A DNA stretch of 20,500 nucleotides, from contig WPIO01000025.1 in the NCBI GenBank assembly GCA_009760855.2, positions 5,093,001 to 5,113,500 of the forward strand, written 5' to 3'. Source of the stretch: Cristatella mucedo (Eukaryota; Bryozoa; Phylactolaemata; Cristatellidae). Each line of letters starts with the position of its first letter. Within the stretch, counting starts at the first letter, position 1. Shown here piece by piece: positions 1-20,500 of the stretch. Below the pieces are notes generated by a model, which saw only the letters and a program-made list of their open reading frames with translations, was not told where the DNA came from and did no database searches. The position numbers were made by a program, and so were the translations under genes.

Positions 1-102
1 ATTTTGGGTTACACTAAATGCTGTTCGGCATAATGCTGCCACACATAGTTAATGTTGCTCATGAGTCTCGGCAGATGTACCACATTTTGTTTTGAATTAC
101 AG

Positions 103-18133
<18,031 letters not shown>

Positions 18134-19520
18134 GTGAGATGGGTTCCGGCAAATAAATTCCACATTATTATTTTGTGATAGAGCTTGTATAGAGCACGGG
18201 GAGACCTTAAATACCTGCCTTGATGACTGGATCACATATATTGTGCTAGAGTGCTGCTTATGATTACATGCTTTCGTTGCCCGTATCCGTGTATAGACCA
18301 AGTTATTCGTGAGTGTGGTGTTACTTGCCCATAAGGGATGTAGGTTTTCTTTCTTCTTTTTCCTACCAGAAATATGTGCAGTGCTGGAAAACGTTTTGCA
18401 ATGCTGACAGAATGTATAACTGACACGCGTGTCACAGGCAGAGTGTGACAACAGTCGTGACCTGACGGTCCAGATCACTGAACAAGTCATCAGTATTCTC
18501 AAAGTTGATGCCCCCTTTTTGTATGCATGCTTGCAATGAAAGACAATAGTTTTGTTTGAAAATATGCTCTGCCTTCGACTCAGTTTTGATTTGGAAATCG
18601 CTTTTTATTGCCGACAACGGCAAACTGAGTCTGCAGTTATGATAGCATAACTTGGTCGCTGGGGAACTAAATTAGTGAAGTCCCTTTCAGATAGCTAAAA
18701 AACGGTGACCGACTCGAAATTAGATTTCATCTTGTGAAGGCTGCTTTAAAGGTGAATTTCCAGAATATGGGGGAAAGATTTGCCCAACAGTAAAGTAATT
18801 TTAGGGTACTTTCAAAAGATAAATATGTTATTAATGAGATCTCAAGTTTTGACTATTTTCACGTGATAGGGTAGCATTAAAACACGATTAGGCAAACCAT
18901 ATCTAACAGAGAAGTAAACCAGAACCAACATATTAACGAATAACAAATTTACCAATCTCAGCATCATATGCGACTTGAGTGTTAACTTGTTGAACCTTGG
19001 TGTGTCAAGGTACATGTTAGCAACTTGTTGAGGTACATGCTTTGGACTTGTAAACAGCTTCATTTGCAGTGTATCATTGTACCTTGTAAATTCCGTAACT
19101 CTGCCAATGCATGATGGATCAACGTAAAATTTTCAATTCAAGTTCAGTTCTGCTTGTTTAACACGGCAGGAGATCATTTCTGATTTTGGCTGGATATGTT
19201 TTACTGTATATGTTTATTATTGCATTCTAAAATTCCTTATGTTTGACAATATGTATAATAAAACATCAGACAGAAATAAGAAATGTACTCTTTTAGTGTT
19301 GACAAACCAGTGCTGAGCATACATATAAAATTTCACATTGATTCGTCAGATATGGGTCGATTTGAGGAATTTATGAGGCACAAGGTCGCACAGTTAATGA
19401 AGCTATATAAAAGTCTCAAGCATGTACCTTAAACAAGCTGGAAATTTGTACCTCTGTGTGTTCTGGTTTAACAAGCTAAAATGCTATAAGGTGCCAAGAT
19501 TGTAAATTTTTAATTTTTAG
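18134..19520 (+). other. Intron 10, first part, no recognised gene
   Basis: AT-rich sequence following exon J. I looked for a HECT C-lobe exon with the HTC(F/Y)N catalytic motif in all three forward frames and found none. Minus-strand open frames of 60-124 codons here overlap one another and show no domain. Confidence 0.55.
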
Positions 19521-19990
19521 ACAAGCTTATTTGCCCGTGTAAAATTACGGTAAATTTCACGGGATTTCTGCTTCTTTCTCAGTCTCTTTGGTACGTTGCT
19601 GCTGGTTCCACTGAACGAATGGCTTTAGTAGTGCGAATTCGTCGCGAATCTGCAGCTTCCTTCATCTCTCCTACCCGTTGTTACTGCTGAGAACATCTTC
19701 TTTCAGCCTCTGCAGCATGCCGTTCAGCAGCCTCTTGAACATCTGTCTGGCCCCTCGTTGCTGGCGAGAATGCTTTTTCTTTTAACCTTCTACTGATGTT
19801 GGATCTTGGTTGTTATTCATTCAACAAATGTATTAGCTGCAAATTCCATTAAATCGCATCCGTTTAACCTAGCTGGTTAAAAAAAGACCCACAGTTTACT
19901 TAAGACGGGCAGCTTTGCCATACTTTAACTCGGCTGTGCCATAGGAAGCTGAGAAGTGCCAGTCGTCGTTTAGGGCTTAGTGCAGAAGCA
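19521..19990 (-). mobile_element. Helitron-like dispersed repeat, copy 2 (intron 10)
   Basis: Same orientation as 899-1371 with several indels. On the minus strand the 3' end has the hairpin CCCGTG...CACGGG (19533-19562) followed by ATAAGCTTGT, against ATAAGCTAGT in copy 1. The outer stem is better preserved here than in copy 1. The basic open frame of copy 1 is broken here by stops. The two copies differ enough to have inserted long ago or to belong to different subfamilies. Confidence 0.5.
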
Positions 19991-20477
19991 CGGCGAATTC
20001 TTGAGTCAGATAATTTTTCCTGTCGTTCTTGCCGAGCTGAAACTTAAGAGAACTAATAATACAGTTCCTATCTTTGCACTCAGTGTGTGTCCAAGATTAG
20101 GTATAAGATTTCATGATTAGCATGTGATGCACCAAAACTTACACACAATAGACCAAATGTCAGCGTCTATACTAAAGCTATCCAAAGACTAATTAATGCA
20201 TGAGTTGCACCTGTAGTGCCTCTAAAACATTACATGTCCAAAACATGCTAATCCAAATGAAATCCGGGATACTTGTTCTGATAGCCGGTTAAGGACAAAA
20301 ACCTCAATATCAAGCCATCGCTTGTCCCCCTCACACTTGTGGCCATCATTATGACTCATCCAGAAAATTCCCGATTTCTCATTCAAGGTTTCTAGTCGTT
20401 TTTACGGTACATAGCTTAATTTTCCAAGATTTGTTAGCTGGATGTCGCGGACTGCAAAACATTGGTTTTTGTTTTAG
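19991..20477 (+). other. Intron 10, last part, no recognised gene
   Basis: AT-rich with no repeat or coding match seen. It ends in a T-rich tract and AG that may be the next acceptor. Confidence 0.5.
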
Positions 20478-20500
20478 AGTGAGGTCTGTGTTGTTATTTG
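20478..20500 (+). CDS. HERC4: Candidate start of HECT exon K, cut by window end
   Basis: A TTTTTGTTTTAG acceptor (AG at 20476-20477) is followed in phase 0 by SEVCVVI and then the window ends. A second AG at 20482-20483 would give VCVVI directly after MKSLK, which fits the family's LVI-type strand a little better. Only 17-23 nt are visible, so this is a suggestion. Confidence 0.3.

Overview
The window is eukaryotic and almost certainly animal. It carries about 800 nt of coding sequence split into ten short GT-AG exons on the + strand. Joined in order, they give an unbroken reading frame for most of the HECT domain of a HERC3/HERC4-type E3 ubiquitin ligase. Base composition is AT-rich. The introns hold APE-type non-LTR retrotransposons with (ATT)n tails, a tRNA-derived SINE and a Helitron-like repeat. 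I read this as an invertebrate or early-branching metazoan but cannot name the species. The first visible exon starts at the N-terminal edge of HECT. The RCC1 repeats expected upstream and the exon with the catalytic cysteine downstream lie outside the window.

Layout. 1-390: two HECT exons (103-150, 295-390). 391-3046: intron 2, carrying one copy of a dispersed Helitron-like repeat (899-1371). 3047-5302: four exons (3047-3165, 4550-4597, 5045-5111, 5220-5302), with a (TA)53 microsatellite in intron 4. 5303-15378: a 10 kb intron filled mainly by one non-LTR retrotransposon family. 15379-18133: four exons (15379-15487, 16958-17032, 17283-17385, 18081-18133). 18134-20500: intron 10, with the second Helitron-like copy (19521-19990) and a possible next exon starting at about 20478.

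The main structure is in intron 6. What first looks like a jumble of inverted and tandem LINE fragments resolves into nested insertions. Outer element M is on the minus strand (roughly 14290 down to 5471) and is cut into five pieces. Element P (+) sits inside M, flanked by TACCC. Element B (+) sits inside P, flanked by AACAA. Element Q (+) sits inside M's endonuclease region, flanked by ATCAA(T/A)AT. Two very short 3'-end copies (96 and about 354 bp) also sit in M. A tRNA-type SINE interrupts P. A further minus copy, N, lies at 14462-15040. The catalytic motif follows the nesting order: the innermost copy B still has YADD, while P has YAND and M has YAQD.

I found no operon, CRISPR array or evidence of a new enzymatic system. 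The most unusual features are the depth of nesting, the TSD-less SINE insertion, the paired Helitron-like repeats about 18.6 kb apart, and a repeated 27-bp unit at the 3' end of N.
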